DNA from: Mesorhizobium sp. B1-1-8
Lineage (GTDB): Bacteria > Pseudomonadota > Alphaproteobacteria > Rhizobiales > Rhizobiaceae
DNA: 64,000 nucleotides
Reading direction: 5' to 3'
Assembly (NCBI RefSeq): GCF_006442795.2
Contig: NZ_CP083956.1
Location: forward strand, 2,085,501 to 2,149,500
A program made the translations under genes and the position numbers. Positions within the stretch are counted from its first letter, which is position 1; each line of letters begins with the position of its first letter. Below are positions 1-8,969 of this stretch, one piece after another. Below the pieces are notes generated by a model. The model worked only from the letters and a program-made list of their open reading frames with translations. It searched no databases and was not told the DNA's origin.

Positions 1-1040
1 TTCTCTTCCTCGCCGGCATTGAGATCGGAGCGGAAAACGCCGGTGATGGCTTCCAGTATGTCGGCCGGCGTGACGATGCCTTCGAAATGGCCGTATTCGT
101 CATGGACCAACGCCATCGGCACGTCCGATTCCTTCAGCTTGGCCAGCACGTCGAGCGCGTCGGCCTGGTCATGCACGATGGGAGCGGCGCGCACATGCTG
201 GCGCGGATCCAGCACCCTGCCGGCGAGCAGGGCAGCCAGCACGTCGCGCGTCTGGATGACGCCGACCATGGCATCGACATTGCCGTCGCCGGCAGGCAGG
301 CGCGAATGCTGCGTCTCCATCAGCAGCCGTTTGATGGCCGCCTCGTCGGACTGCAGATTGATCCAGTCGACCTCGGTGCGCGGCGTCATCACGGCGCGCA
401 CGGCGCGGTCTCCAAGCCGCATGACGCCGGCGATCATGCGCCGCTCGTCGGATTCGATGGTGCCGTGATGCTCGGCCTCGGCGACCAGCATCTTGATCTC
501 TTCATCGGTGACCTTCTCTTCCGTCTCGCCGCCCTGGCCGAGCAGCCAAAGGACGGCGCGGCCGGAAATGTCGAGCAGGAAGACGACCGGCGCCGAGACG
601 GTGGCAAGGATGGTCATCGCCGGTGCCGCCCGGACGGCGACGCGCTCCGGATCCTTGAGCGCGATCTGCTTCGGCACGAGCTCGCCGACGATCAGCGAGG
701 CATAGGTGATAAGCGCAACCACGATGCCGACGCCGAGCGGGTCGGCGATGTTCTCGCGGACGCCGATCGAGGCGAGATATTGCGCCAATCGCTCACCCAG
801 CGTGGCGCCGGAGAAAGCGCCCGAGAGAACGCCGACCAGCGTGATGCCGATCTGCACCGAGGACAGGAATTTGCCGGGATTGGAACCGAGCGCCAGCGCG
901 CGGCCGGCGCCGTTGACGTTGCGGTCGATCATCGCCTTGAGGCGGGCCGGCCGCGACGAGACGATGGCGAGCTCCGACATCGACAAAAGGCCGTTCACGC
1001 AGATGAGGACGGCCACGACGGCGATTTCAACGTAAAGCAT
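1..1040 (-). CDS. CorC/HlyC-family (CNNM/DUF21 + CBS) membrane protein, 3' end cut
   Basis: The leftward frame opens at an ATG (1038-1040, reverse) and stays open to the window edge, giving about 346 residues. The N-terminus starts with a membrane helix followed by NGLLSMSELAIVSS, typical of DUF21/CNNM proteins, and more hydrophobic helices run to about residue 180. After that come VMTPRTEV and a CBS pair ending near HDEYGHFEGIVTPADILEAI. Proteins of this build are linked to Mg2+/Co2+ export or tolerance in the inner membrane; the 'hemolysin' label is historical. The C-terminal CorC/transporter-associated domain would lie outside the window. The family call is secure, the substrate is not. 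Confidence 0.85.
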   Translation of the reverse strand, partial: MLYVEIAVVAVLICVNGLLSMSELAIVSSRPARLKAMIDRNVNGAGRALALGSNPGKFLSSVQIGITLVGVLSGAFSGATLGERLAQYLASIGVRENIADPLGVGIVVALITYASLIVGELVPKQIALKDPERVAVRAAPAMTILATVSAPVVFLLDISGRAVLWLLGQGGETEEKVTDEEIKMLVAEAEHHGTIESDERRMIAGVMRLGDRAVRAVMTPRTEVDWINLQSDEAAIKRLLMETQHSRLPAGDGNVDAMVGVIQTRDVLAALLAGRVLDPRQHVRAAPIVHDQADALDVLAKLKESDVPMALVHDEYGHFEGIVTPADILEAITGVFRSDLNAGEEE

Positions 1041-1177
1041 GCCGGGTCAATAGCATTGCTGCAGTGCATTCGAAAATAGTCGGTCGTTATTTTCGGAGCA
1101 TGACAGACGAACCGTCAGCGTCATAATCGGCCGCGTCGATGTCTGGACAGACGGATCGGCCTCGCCTCCGAAGCCCT

Positions 1178-2002
1178 TCAGCGGCAGGCGCGATAGCCGT
1201 TTTTGCGGTTCTTGATGTCGAAATGGAAGTGGTTGCGGTGATCGTAATTGTAGCCGGGGCCGAGCACCGTGGTGAAATACTGGCAGCCGTCGGCGCGCAC
1301 ATTGTTGAGGAAGCCGCGGGTGCGGAAAGCGAACAGACCGGGCTTGCGCACGTCGATGTCGTCGCCATTGTTGAGCTCGATGCTCATGACGTCGAGCGCG
1401 TTGCCCTTGCCGTGCTCGGACAGGACGCCTTCGCCGGCGATGTTGCGACAGGAATAGCTCGAGCCCTGGTGGATTGTCCTGACGCCGGAGAAATAGCGCC
1501 AGCGGGCGGCCGGAACGAGTTCATTCTTCGTCCAGGCGGCGAAGGTCGCCGCCATGTTGCAGGTCAGCGTGGCGGCGGGCTTCATTTCGACGCTGCCGAC
1601 GGCCGAGACCTTGACCGGATAGTCGATGCCGCACTGGCCTTCGTGGATCGGCGCCACGTCGGTGTAGACGACGCCGAGCCGCTTCAGCTCGTTGCGGCAG
1701 TCGATTTCGCCGGCCGGCATCTGCTCTTCCGGCGGCATCGGCTCATCCATGCGCGGATAGGCGGCCTGGGTCATATAAGGATTGGAGGGAACGAGCCGCT
1801 GCATGCCGGAATATTGCGGCACCTCAGGCACCGCCGCGGTCTGGTTGCCGACATCGACGGCCGGCTGCAGCGAGAAGACGTCGCCAGTGGTGCAGGCCGA
1901 TGCCGAAGCGACGGCAAGCGCCGTCGCCAGCCTGACGGCGGTTAGGCGCGCAGCCTTGTTTTGTCGCGCCACGGCAAGCATGGCGACAAATCTTCCGGCC
2001 AT
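1178..2002 (-). CDS. extensin family protein (extensin-like C-terminal domain), putative lipoprotein
   Basis: The 274-residue protein begins at the ATG at 2002, which has AGGA nine bases upstream. An in-frame TTG at 2032 is a weaker alternative. The N-terminus is basic then hydrophobic and ends in ASASAC, a possible lipobox, so the protein may be an outer-membrane or periplasmic lipoprotein. The C-terminal half is the bacterial 'extensin-like' domain, with C-GIDYPVKV, SEHGKGNALD and NHFHFDIK. The SEHxxGxALD plus HFH pattern resembles the zinc-ligand layout of M15/LAS peptidases, which suggests a cell-wall role. A second member of the family lies directly upstream on the same strand. The function is inferred and untested. 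Confidence 0.8.
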   Translation of the reverse strand: MAGRFVAMLAVARQNKAARLTAVRLATALAVASASACTTGDVFSLQPAVDVGNQTAAVPEVPQYSGMQRLVPSNPYMTQAAYPRMDEPMPPEEQMPAGEIDCRNELKRLGVVYTDVAPIHEGQCGIDYPVKVSAVGSVEMKPAATLTCNMAATFAAWTKNELVPAARWRYFSGVRTIHQGSSYSCRNIAGEGVLSEHGKGNALDVMSIELNNGDDIDVRKPGLFAFRTRGFLNNVRADGCQYFTTVLGPGYNYDHRNHFHFDIKNRKNGYRACR

Positions 2003-2098
2003 CGAAAGGCATCCTGTCCCCGGATGGGACAAGTCTAGTGAGCAAGGGTAAAGGAAAGGTCAGTGCCGGCATTCATGCCTGGGGCCGAATTGCGGCGA

Positions 2099-3028
2099 TC
2101 ATTGGCAGAAGGTCCCACCGTGCCGGCGCGGCTCGAGATCGAGGTGGAAATGCATGGCATGGTCGGCGTCCGCGCCTGGTCCAAGCACGGTCTTGAATGG
2201 CCCGCAGGCGGCCTTGCGTACCGCGTCGAGAAACTTGCCGTCCTTCTCCGGCGGCGCCGGGCCGACCTCGATCTTCGTGCCGTCCGAAAGGCTGAAGGAG
2301 GCGATGTCGAGCGCGTTGCCGAAGGCATGTTCCGACAGTTTGCCCGGGCTATGACGCGGGCGGCAGACAAAGGCAGACGCCTGGCCGATCGATTTCAGGT
2401 CGGCGCCGAATTCGGCCTTCGCCGCCGGCTGGATGACATCGGCGGCAAAGCGCGCTGCTGCCTCGGCCATCTGGCAGTTGAGTTCGGCGCCGGGGCCGAC
2501 ATCGATGGATTTTCCAAGCGTCTTCAAAACGATCGGGTAGGGAATCGAGCAGCCGATTTCGGCATCATGCTCAGCCTTGTGCTCCTCGAATTCGACGCCG
2601 AGCGCCTTCAGCCGCGCGCGGCACGCCACTTCTTCGTCAGGCATTTTATCGGCTGGCAGGTCGGCGGAACGCGGATCAGGAAGCATTTTCTCCTGCTCCG
2701 GCTTGGCCGGTTTTTCCGGAGGTTGCGGCGCGGTCTCAGGCGGTTCCGGCTCCAACTCGGACGGTTTTTCCGGCGGCGTCGGGGCGACTGCCGGCGTCTC
2801 GGGCTCCGGCTGCGATCCCGGAGTGGGCTTGGCAGCGGGACGCGGCTCGGGAATAGGTGCGGCCGCCGGTGTTTCGGGTGCCGGCGTGGCGCTCTGGCTA
2901 ATCGAAGCCGGATGCCCTTTGTGTACCGGGCGATGGTGCCTGGCTATGGCCGGGGTCATCAGCAAGATTGCCGCCGTCAAAGGCAGTGCCACCCTGCAGA
3001 AAGCGGAAAAGCCCAGCGTTGCCATCAT
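2099..3028 (-). CDS. extensin family protein with proline-rich linker, secreted
   Basis: I place the start at ATG 3028 (a second ATG is at 3025), because the residues after it form a clear signal peptide ending near MTPAIARHH. A TTG at 3085 would add 19 residues in front of that signal. Residues about 30-115 are a Pro/Ala/Glu-rich low-complexity linker that could span the periplasm or cell wall. The C-terminal domain matches the neighbouring extensin-family gene: ELNCQMAEAAARF, SEHAFGNALD and a final HFHLDLE. The two genes are tandem paralogues about 100 bp apart, differing mainly in membrane anchor and linker. This gene probably leads the transcript. Confidence 0.8.
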   Translation of the reverse strand: MMATLGFSAFCRVALPLTAAILLMTPAIARHHRPVHKGHPASISQSATPAPETPAAAPIPEPRPAAKPTPGSQPEPETPAVAPTPPEKPSELEPEPPETAPQPPEKPAKPEQEKMLPDPRSADLPADKMPDEEVACRARLKALGVEFEEHKAEHDAEIGCSIPYPIVLKTLGKSIDVGPGAELNCQMAEAAARFAADVIQPAAKAEFGADLKSIGQASAFVCRPRHSPGKLSEHAFGNALDIASFSLSDGTKIEVGPAPPEKDGKFLDAVRKAACGPFKTVLGPGADADHAMHFHLDLEPRRHGGTFCQ

Positions 3029-3101
3029 CCGCAAACGGTGCCGGCATGGCCGGAGTTGCCTTGGAAGCGGGGTTGCTGCGATCAAAATCGGTTACCGTCG
3101 C

Positions 3102-3527
3102 TCACGCGCCGATCGCCTCCAGCCCTTCTTCCAGCCAGTCGGCAAGCAGCGGCATGCCGAGCAGATATTTCGCCGTGCGCCTGTTGGCGCGCTCGCGCGC
3201 CGCGGCCAGCGCGTCCGCCCACTCGGAAGCGTCGTAATCGCCGCGGCCGACCCAGGCCAGCGCCACGAGCTCGGCCGCTTCATCGATATTGAGATCGTTG
3301 ATCAGCTCGCGAAATTCTTCTTCGGTGAGGTTTTCCGAGGCTTCCTCGGCGAGGCCGTCATGGTGATGGTTGTCATGCGTATCGCCGTCGAACTCGATCT
3401 CGTGCTCGGCGCCGTCGTCGTAATCCTCGTTGACGGCGGCGCTCAATGCCTTGGCCTTGAGAATGAACAGGCGCACGGTATCCGGGCCGATCGAAAGCTC
3501 CCATTCTTTCTCGAGGCGCTGCTGCAC
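3102..3527 (-). CDS. DUF3775 domain protein
   Basis: A 141-residue acidic soluble protein starts at GTG 3527, backed by GGAGAAAGG just upstream. It shows the DUF3775 pattern: a helix with VRLFILKAKALSA, then EEEFRELINDLNIDEAAELVALAWVGRGDY, and a C-terminal LADWLEEGLEAIG. A His/Asp-rich stretch near residues 40-58 could bind metal, but no catalytic motif is visible. It sits only 73 bp upstream of the second extensin gene's start and on the same strand, so the three may share a transcript. The family has no known function. Confidence 0.75.
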   Translation of the reverse strand: MQQRLEKEWELSIGPDTVRLFILKAKALSAAVNEDYDDGAEHEIEFDGDTHDNHHHDGLAEEASENLTEEEFRELINDLNIDEAAELVALAWVGRGDYDASEWADALAAARERANRRTAKYLLGMPLLADWLEEGLEAIGA

Positions 3528-3722
3528 TGACCTTTCTCCGCGTAGTACGTTCCGCCGGTGGCGATGATAGCGGATTTGCAGCGCACGTCACGCCCGTTCG
3601 CGAGAAGCAGAAACTGACTACACAAGTCTCCAAAATAGTTTGATCGCCGCCGGCTTTTCAGGATGAAACCCGATCGAGGCGGCGTTAGTCTGGCATTGTC
3701 ACGCTCATCATGGAGGCTTTCG

Positions 3723-4259
3723 ATGCGCAGACGTTTGCTTGTTCAAGTCATGGCTGTTGCCGCCCTGCCACTGTTCGTAGCGCCTGCATTCGCGGCCGGC
3801 AGCGGCGGCAGCTCCGATACTCAGACCACCACGCAGTGCAAGAAAGGCGAAGTTTGGGACAAAAAGAAGAAGAAATGCGCTGTGCCGAAGTATGGGATGC
3901 TGGATGACGACAACATCTACGACGCAGGCCACGATCTGGCGATGGCCGGACGCTACGACGAGGCGATCGCCGTGCTCAGCCTCGCCGCCAACAAGCAGGA
4001 TCCGCGCATCCTCAACTATCTCGGTTATTCGCACCGCCACTCCGGGCGCGTCACCGTCGGCCTCGGCTATTACGAGGAAGCGCTGCGCATCGACCCGAAC
4101 TACACGCTGGTGCGCGAATATCTCGGCGAGGCGCATCTGCAGATCGGCGATCTGGCCGGCGCCCAGCAGCAGTTGATGGAGATCGAAAAACGGACCGGCA
4201 AGGGCTCGCGCGAATACGGCATGCTGTCCGAGCAGATCGACCATTTCCTGAGAAGTTGA
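3723..4259 (+). CDS. secreted tetratricopeptide-repeat protein
   Basis: The ATG at 3723 follows a GGAGG ribosome site and starts a signal peptide (MRRRLL through APAFAAG), so this start is preferred to an upstream one at 3663. The mature part has a Lys-rich segment (KKGEVWDKKKKKC) with two cysteines, then about three TPR-like helical pairs around YDAGHDLAMAGRYDEAIAVL, ILNYLGYSHRHSGRV and YTLVREYLGEAHLQIGD. The length is 178 residues. TPR proteins are scaffolds, and the partner here is unknown. It stands alone between the leftward DUF3775 gene and greA and ends in its own terminator. Confidence 0.75.
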   Translation: MRRRLLVQVMAVAALPLFVAPAFAAGSGGSSDTQTTTQCKKGEVWDKKKKKCAVPKYGMLDDDNIYDAGHDLAMAGRYDEAIAVLSLAANKQDPRILNYLGYSHRHSGRVTVGLGYYEEALRIDPNYTLVREYLGEAHLQIGDLAGAQQQLMEIEKRTGKGSREYGMLSEQIDHFLRS

Positions 4260-4282
4260 TCCGACTTGCAACGCTTCTCTAA

Positions 4283-4313
4283 CCGGCTGCGAGCGATCGC
4301 AGCCGGCTTTTTG
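4283..4313 (+). terminator. intrinsic terminator after the TPR gene
   Basis: A perfect ten-pair stem, CCGGCTGCGA / TCGCAGCCGG with a GCGA loop, is followed by CTTTTTG. It starts 24 bases after the TPR stop codon and points rightward, so greA should have its own promoter. Confidence 0.85.
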
Positions 4314-4409
4314 CTGTCGTCTGCCGCATTTGCCGGGCTAGGCGCCCGGCGAAAGCCATGAGATTTTGCTAAAGTTGATTTTTTGGACGTGAAAATCGCG
4401 CAAAGATCG

Positions 4410-4476
4410 CTATATTCGGGGAAATTGCGGTGAGACGGTTCCGTTAGCCCGAGGCTGCCGGACCGTTTTCTTTTTG
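4410..4476 (+). promoter_or_regulatory. greA leader with terminator-like hairpin (possible attenuator)
   Basis: A stem (ACGGTTCCG at 4435 with CGGACCGT ending at 4466, one bulged base, inner AGCC/GGCT pairs) is followed by TTTTCTTTTT at 4466-4475. The greA start codon is only 59 bases further on. A CTATAT box at 4410-4415 could be the -10 of a promoter whose transcript would begin just before the hairpin. If so, the hairpin is a leader attenuator. The -35 is poor, so this placement is uncertain. Since the TPR gene already has its own terminator, ending an upstream transcript is the less likely role. Confidence 0.55.
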
Positions 4477-4533
4477 TACCCATTGACAAGGCCATTCCCG
4501 AAAGCGGGGGTGGCGGCAGGAAAGGTCAGGCAT

Positions 4534-5007
4534 ATGATCAAGGTTCCGATGACAGGCGAGGGGTTCGCGTCATTGAAGGAAGAATTGCGCTGGCGCCAGC
4601 AGGCAGAGCGTCCGCGCATCATCGAGGCGATCTCGGAAGCGCGTTCACATGGCGACCTGTCCGAAAATGCCGAATATCACGCCGCCAAGGAGTCGCAGAG
4701 CCACAATGAGGGCCGCATCAACGAACTCGAGGACCTGATCGCGCGGGCCGAGGTCATCGACGTCTCCAAGCTCAGCGGCGACAAGGTCAAGTTCGGCGCC
4801 ACCGTGGTGCTCGTCGACGAGGACACCGAGGAAAAGAAGACCTATCAGATCGTCGGCGACCAGGAAGCCGACGTGAAATCCGGCCGCATCTCGATCTCCT
4901 CGCCGATCGCGCGCGCGCTGATCGGCAAGGAAGTCGGCGACGCCATCGAGGTCAACGCGCCCGGCGGCGCTCGCGGCTATGAGATCGTCCAGGTGCAGTT
5001 CATCTGA
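4534..5007 (+). CDS. greA: transcription elongation factor GreA
   Basis: The 157-residue protein matches GreA over its full length. An N-terminal antiparallel coiled coil (residues about 5-75, with [24 protein letters not shown] and [14 protein letters not shown]) enters the RNA polymerase secondary channel and stimulates cleavage of backtracked RNA. A C-terminal FKBP-like domain (about 80-157, [16 protein letters not shown]) follows, ending in the [13 protein letters not shown] strand. The ATG at 4534 gives the usual N-terminus (MIKVPMT) with AGGAAAGG upstream. A longer frame from 4474 would add unconserved residues and run through the leader hairpin's T tract. The gene is monocistronic and followed by a palindromic repeat. 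Confidence 0.97.
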   Translation: MIKVPMTGEGFASLKEELRWRQQAERPRIIEAISEARSHGDLSENAEYHAAKESQSHNEGRINELEDLIARAEVIDVSKLSGDKVKFGATVVLVDEDTEEKKTYQIVGDQEADVKSGRISISSPIARALIGKEVGDAIEVNAPGGARGYEIVQVQFI

Positions 5008-5146
5008 GGATCTTTTGATAATTCTACTCTGGCGGCCGACTAGCGCGGTTTTCTGCGCTTCCGGTGCTCACGTACTTTAGTACGCTCCGCTCCGGTTCTC
5101 GAAAACCACGCTATTCGACTCGCCAGAGCGAATTCTGAAAAGATCC
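5008..5146. repeat. nested palindromic intergenic element between convergent greA and waaC
   Basis: The outer arms are GGATCTTTT...CTCTGGCG and CGCCAGAG...AAAAGATCC. Inside them, GCGCGGTTTTC faces GAAAACCACGC, and the centre holds GTACTTTAGTAC. The whole element of about 139 bp fills the space from the greA stop to the waaC stop. Its form is that of a mobile or dispersed rhizobial palindrome, and it may also end transcription from both sides. Confidence 0.75.
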
Positions 5147-6120
5147 TACGCTGGCGTGTTCGATCTTTGCGCCAGCAGCCTTTCTGCTTCCGCTAGCACA
5201 TCAGCTGGCGTTACCGGGCTTCCCGGTTTCGCCTGCAACGTCGATGAGAACGGCCCGCGCGGGCCGGTGAGGCTAGGCTCGGTCGCGAGGAAAATGGCGA
5301 CGGTCGGCAACCCGAAGGCGCTGGCGAGGTGGGTGAGACCAGTGTCGGCGCCGATCACCAGGGTCGAGTGGCCGAGGATCGCGGCGATTTCGGCCAACGG
5401 CGACTTCGGAACCAGCACGGTCGATGGAACGGCCTCGGCGATTGCCTCTGCCACCGTCTTTTCCGCCTCGTTCGACCAGGTGGTCACCGGCGTAATTTGC
5501 CTGGCTGCCAGGTGCCTGGCGGTCTCGATCCAGTCTTCGGCCGGCCATTTCTTGTCCTCCCGGCTGGTGCCGTGCAGCAGGAAAGCCGTCTTGCCGTCGA
5601 CGCCGGAACGGCCGCCCACCGGCGTCACGATGCCGGACTCAAGCATCGAGAGATCGGGCTCATAGCCGAGCGCCAGGCCGAACAGCCGCCGCGTGCGCTC
5701 GATGGCGTGCAGGTCGCGGGATACCGCGTATTTGCGGTCGTAGAACAGCGTTGCCGAGGGCTCCCGCACGCTTGAACGGTCGAAGCCGGCAATGGGCGCG
5801 CCGGCCTGCCTGGCGACGACGGCCGATTTCAGCAGTCCCTGCGCGTCGATGACCAGATCATAATGACCGGCGCGTTGCGCGCTGCGCAGGCCGGTCATCT
5901 CGCGCCACGTGCCCCCGGCAAAAGGCTTCTTGCGCCACCGCCGGATCGCAACCTTGTGGATGGTCCGGATGGCCGGATGGAGCGCGACAATGCCGGCGAA
6001 AGCCTCTTCCACACACCAGTCGAAGCTCAAGTCGGGGCGGTGTCGAACCGCATCCTCGACAGCGGGAAAGGTATGGATGACATCACCCATCGACGACGTC
6101 TTGACGATCAGGATCTTCAT
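5146..6120 (-). CDS. waaC: LPS heptosyltransferase I
   Basis: The 324-residue glycosyltransferase (family 9) adds the first L-glycero-D-manno-heptose to Kdo of the lipid A-core at the inner face of the cytoplasmic membrane. The start [19 protein letters not shown] is diagnostic of the WaaC N-terminal domain. The C-terminal domain shows LLHGTSREDKKWP and GADTGLTHLASAFGLPTVAIF, the ADP-heptose-binding region. Its ATG overlaps the waaF stop by four bases, so the two are translationally coupled. A longer frame running through from 7059 is a chance read-through of waaF in another frame. Confidence 0.94.
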   Translation of the reverse strand: MKILIVKTSSMGDVIHTFPAVEDAVRHRPDLSFDWCVEEAFAGIVALHPAIRTIHKVAIRRWRKKPFAGGTWREMTGLRSAQRAGHYDLVIDAQGLLKSAVVARQAGAPIAGFDRSSVREPSATLFYDRKYAVSRDLHAIERTRRLFGLALGYEPDLSMLESGIVTPVGGRSGVDGKTAFLLHGTSREDKKWPAEDWIETARHLAARQITPVTTWSNEAEKTVAEAIAEAVPSTVLVPKSPLAEIAAILGHSTLVIGADTGLTHLASAFGLPTVAIFLATEPSLTGPRGPFSSTLQAKPGSPVTPADVLAEAERLLAQRSNTPA

Positions 6121-7124
6121 GCTGGCGCCGCAACCTGAAGCAGCCGGTCGGCGGCAGCCGCGACGCGCGCGACGTCGAGCGTCTTCAGGCAGTTGAGGTG
6201 GCCGAGCGGGCAGACCTTGCGGTGGCAGGGCGAGCAGGAGAGGCCGAGCCAGATCAGCTCCGAACGGTCGGACAGCGGCGGGGTATTCTCGGGCGAGGTC
6301 GAGCCGTAGACGGCGACGATCGGGGTGCCGACGGCAGCCGCGACATGCATCAGGCCGCTGTCGTTCGACACGGCGAGCTTCGCCGCGGCGATCAAGTCGA
6401 TGGCGTCCTCCAGCCGCGTCTTGCCGGCAAGGTCGGCGGCGCCCGGCGCCAGGGCGGCGATCTCGGCGGTCACGCCGGCGTCGTTCCTGGAACCCAGCAG
6501 AGCGACCCCGAGACCCTTCGCCATCATCGTGCGGGCGAGCTCCGCATAATGTTCGCTCGGCCAGCGTTTTGCCGGGCCGAACTCGGCGCCGGGCATCAGG
6601 ACGACGAATTTTCGCGCAGCCAGCCCGTGCCGTGCCAGCAAATCCATCTGGTTGGCCGCATCGACGGTGAGCTTTGGAGCGCGGAAAGTGCCGCCGCGGG
6701 CGAGGCCGAAATAGGCCTGCGCCGTGCGCCGCTTGAGCGCGTCGGGCAGGGGAACGACATCGGTCAAAAGCCCGTAGCGCATTTCCCTCAGATTGCCGAT
6801 GCGGCGCGGGATACGGGCAAAGAACGGGATCAGCGCCGATTTCCAGCTTCCCGGCAGCACATAGGCCATGTCGTAGCGGCCACGCAACAGGCGGCCGAAG
6901 CGCCGGCGGCTGCGAAATTCGAGCGCGCCGGGCATCAGCGGAAAGTCGATCTGGTTGCGTATTTCGGGCATGCGCTTGACCAGGGGCGCCGCCCAGGCCG
7001 GCGCCAGCACGTCGATCGCGGCGTTCGGGTATTGCTCCTTCAGCGCCGAGAACAGGCATTGCGCCATGACCATGTCGCCCACCCAGCGGGGGCCGATCAC
7101 GAGGATCGTTGGGCTTTCAGCCAT
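6117..7124 (-). CDS. waaF: LPS heptosyltransferase II
   Basis: The 335-residue family 9 glycosyltransferase adds the second heptose of the inner core. It begins [19 protein letters not shown], the WaaF N-terminal signature. The C-terminal domain has [13 protein letters not shown] and [31 protein letters not shown], followed by a Cys-rich [17 protein letters not shown] segment common in this subfamily. It overlaps the hldD stop by 28 bases upstream and the waaC start by four bases downstream, so hldD-waaF-waaC form one operon. Confidence 0.95.
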   Translation of the reverse strand: MAESPTILVIGPRWVGDMVMAQCLFSALKEQYPNAAIDVLAPAWAAPLVKRMPEIRNQIDFPLMPGALEFRSRRRFGRLLRGRYDMAYVLPGSWKSALIPFFARIPRRIGNLREMRYGLLTDVVPLPDALKRRTAQAYFGLARGGTFRAPKLTVDAANQMDLLARHGLAARKFVVLMPGAEFGPAKRWPSEHYAELARTMMAKGLGVALLGSRNDAGVTAEIAALAPGAADLAGKTRLEDAIDLIAAAKLAVSNDSGLMHVAAAVGTPIVAVYGSTSPENTPPLSDRSELIWLGLSCSPCHRKVCPLGHLNCLKTLDVARVAAAADRLLQVAAPA

Positions 7125-8047
7125 TCGACATAATCTCTGACGCCGGTTTCGACGCTGCGGAATTGGCCATTGTAACCGGCCGCGCGCAAACGGGACATAT
7201 CCGCCTGCGTAAAACTCTGATAGCTGCCCTTGAGGTGGTCGGGGAACTCGACGAATTCGATCTCACCCTTGCCCAGCGTGTCGATCACCGTCTCGGCAAT
7301 GGCCCGGAACGGCTGGGCGCGGCCGGTGCCGCAGTTGAAGATGCCGCTCGCGCCGCGCTTCCACAGCCACAGATTGACGTCGGCGACATCGCCGACATGG
7401 ATGAAGTCGCGGCTTTGCTCGCCCGGGCCGAAACCGCCATAGGCGCCGAACAGTTTCGGGTTCTGGCCCTGCTCGACCTGGTTGAACAGATGAAAGGCGA
7501 CAGAGGCCATGGCGCCCTTATGCGCCTCGCGCGGACCGTAGACGTTGAAATAGCGCAGGCCCGCGACTTGCGAATGATCGGTGTCGAAGACATTGCGGCG
7601 GACATAGTCGTCGAACAGTTTTTTGGAGTAGGCGTAGACGTTGAGCGGCCGCTCGCATTCCGGCTCCTCGCGAAATTCGGAACCGCCGCCATAGACCGAC
7701 GCCGAGGAGGCATAGAGGAAAGGCACGCGCAGCGCGAGGCAGGCATGCAGCAGGCGCTTCGAATAGGCGTAGTTCACCTCCATCATGAACTTGCCGTTCC
7801 ATTCGGTGGTGGTCGAGCAGGCGCCCTGGTGGAACACGGCCTCGATGCGGCCAAGGCCGCCGTCTTCGAGGCGCGCCAGGAAATCGTCCTTGTCGAGATA
7901 GTCGGCGATTCTGAGGTCGGCCAGGTTGGCGATCTTGTGGCCGTCGGTGAGATCGTCGACGACGACGATGTCGTCGTGCCCCTCGGCATTGAGCGCGGCG
8001 ACGATGTTGGAGCCGATCATGCCGGCGCCGCCCGTGACAATGATCAT
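7097..8047 (-). CDS. hldD: ADP-L-glycero-D-manno-heptose 6-epimerase
   Basis: The 316-residue extended SDR (also known as rfaD) converts ADP-D-glycero- to ADP-L-glycero-D-manno-heptose, the last step before transfer by WaaC and WaaF. The start at 8047 yields [15 protein letters not shown], the NADP-binding Rossmann GxxGxxG, and has GAGG upstream. A frame opening at 8200 would add 51 unrelated residues. [13 protein letters not shown] supplies the catalytic Tyr-x3-Lys, and SSASVYG and [10 protein letters not shown] are typical HldD segments. It leads the leftward heptose operon, divergent from the LysE gene. Confidence 0.95.
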   Translation of the reverse strand: MIIVTGGAGMIGSNIVAALNAEGHDDIVVVDDLTDGHKIANLADLRIADYLDKDDFLARLEDGGLGRIEAVFHQGACSTTTEWNGKFMMEVNYAYSKRLLHACLALRVPFLYASSASVYGGGSEFREEPECERPLNVYAYSKKLFDDYVRRNVFDTDHSQVAGLRYFNVYGPREAHKGAMASVAFHLFNQVEQGQNPKLFGAYGGFGPGEQSRDFIHVGDVADVNLWLWKRGASGIFNCGTGRAQPFRAIAETVIDTLGKGEIEFVEFPDHLKGSYQSFTQADMSRLRAAGYNGQFRSVETGVRDYVEWLKAQRSS

Positions 8048-8199
8048 GAGTGCCTCTGGTTTTTCTGGTCGATTCCGGCCCTTATAGGGGAGGCACTGCG
8101 GGCTGTCGATAAAGCAGGCCCGGGCAATTGCCACAGTCGCGCCGCAAAGCTCCCGCTTCAGTCGGCACGCGCCGTCCGGCGGATCGTGAGGGACCAGCA

Positions 8200-8832
8200 A
8201 TGCCTTCGATGGAACTGCTCATCGCGTTTTTCGCCACCACGGCGATCTTCGCCTATATCCCGGGGCCGGCCATGCTCTATGCCGCTGCGCAGACAATGGC
8301 GCGCGGGCGATGGTCCGGCCTGACGGCTGCGCTCGGCATCCATCTTGGCGGCTATGTGCATGTCTTTGCCGCCGCCGCCGGTCTGTCGGTGCTGTTCCAC
8401 GCCGTGCCGACGCTCTACATGGCGGTCAAGCTCGTCGGCGCTTTCTACCTGATCTGGCTGGGCGTTTCCCTGTTCCGCAAGCGCGCCGAGGGCGATGCGG
8501 CTCTGCCTGCCATCGAACGGAAGTCGGCCCGCCGCGCCTTTTTTGAAAGCATCTCCGTCGAGGTGCTCAATCCCAAGACGGCCATTTTCTTCATGGCGTT
8601 CCTGCCGCAGTTCATCGACGCCTCGGCGGCATTCCCGGTCTGGCTGCAGTTCGTCGTGCTCGGAACGATCGTCAATCTGATGTTCTCGTCGGCCGACATC
8701 GCCTGCGTGTTCCTGGCCGGCGCGGTGATTGCCCGGCTGCGACGCTCCGGCCGCGCGCAGCGGCTGATGCAGCGCGCGGGTGGGGCGGTGCTGGTCGGGC
8801 TGGGCGTGCACGTCGCCTTGCAGAAAACCTGA
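8200..8832 (+). CDS. LysE/RhtB family amino-acid exporter
   Basis: A 210-residue inner-membrane protein with about six hydrophobic helices. It contains [20 protein letters not shown], the conserved N-terminal LysE signature, and [18 protein letters not shown] in the middle. The ATG at 8200 follows GTGAGGGA. Such proteins export amino acids or homoserine-type compounds; the substrate cannot be told from sequence. It lies between the two arms of the heptose cluster, 152 bp from hldD (divergent) and 137 bp before hldE, with no evident link to LPS synthesis. Confidence 0.88.
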   Translation: MPSMELLIAFFATTAIFAYIPGPAMLYAAAQTMARGRWSGLTAALGIHLGGYVHVFAAAAGLSVLFHAVPTLYMAVKLVGAFYLIWLGVSLFRKRAEGDAALPAIERKSARRAFFESISVEVLNPKTAIFFMAFLPQFIDASAAFPVWLQFVVLGTIVNLMFSSADIACVFLAGAVIARLRRSGRAQRLMQRAGGAVLVGLGVHVALQKT

Positions 8833-8969
8833 TCCGTCGCTTTTCGCCGAAACCGGCGCGAAGTTGCGCTGGCTTAAATTGCGGTATATCGGCATCGCCA
8901 TGAACGACCGGTCCTGCGAACCGAACCGCGAATATCATCAGGGACCGGCCATTGCGCATCGCCAGTGAC

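Noticed and set aside
4483..4511. TTGACA just before greA as a promoter -35
   Set aside because: The bases 17 positions on are GGGGTGG, with no -10-like sequence, and the ribosome site follows immediately.
6121..7059. An extension of the waaC frame through waaF
   Set aside because: The added sequence is Arg/Pro-rich and unlike any family. waaF is the true gene there, and waaC begins at 6120 with the expected N-terminus.
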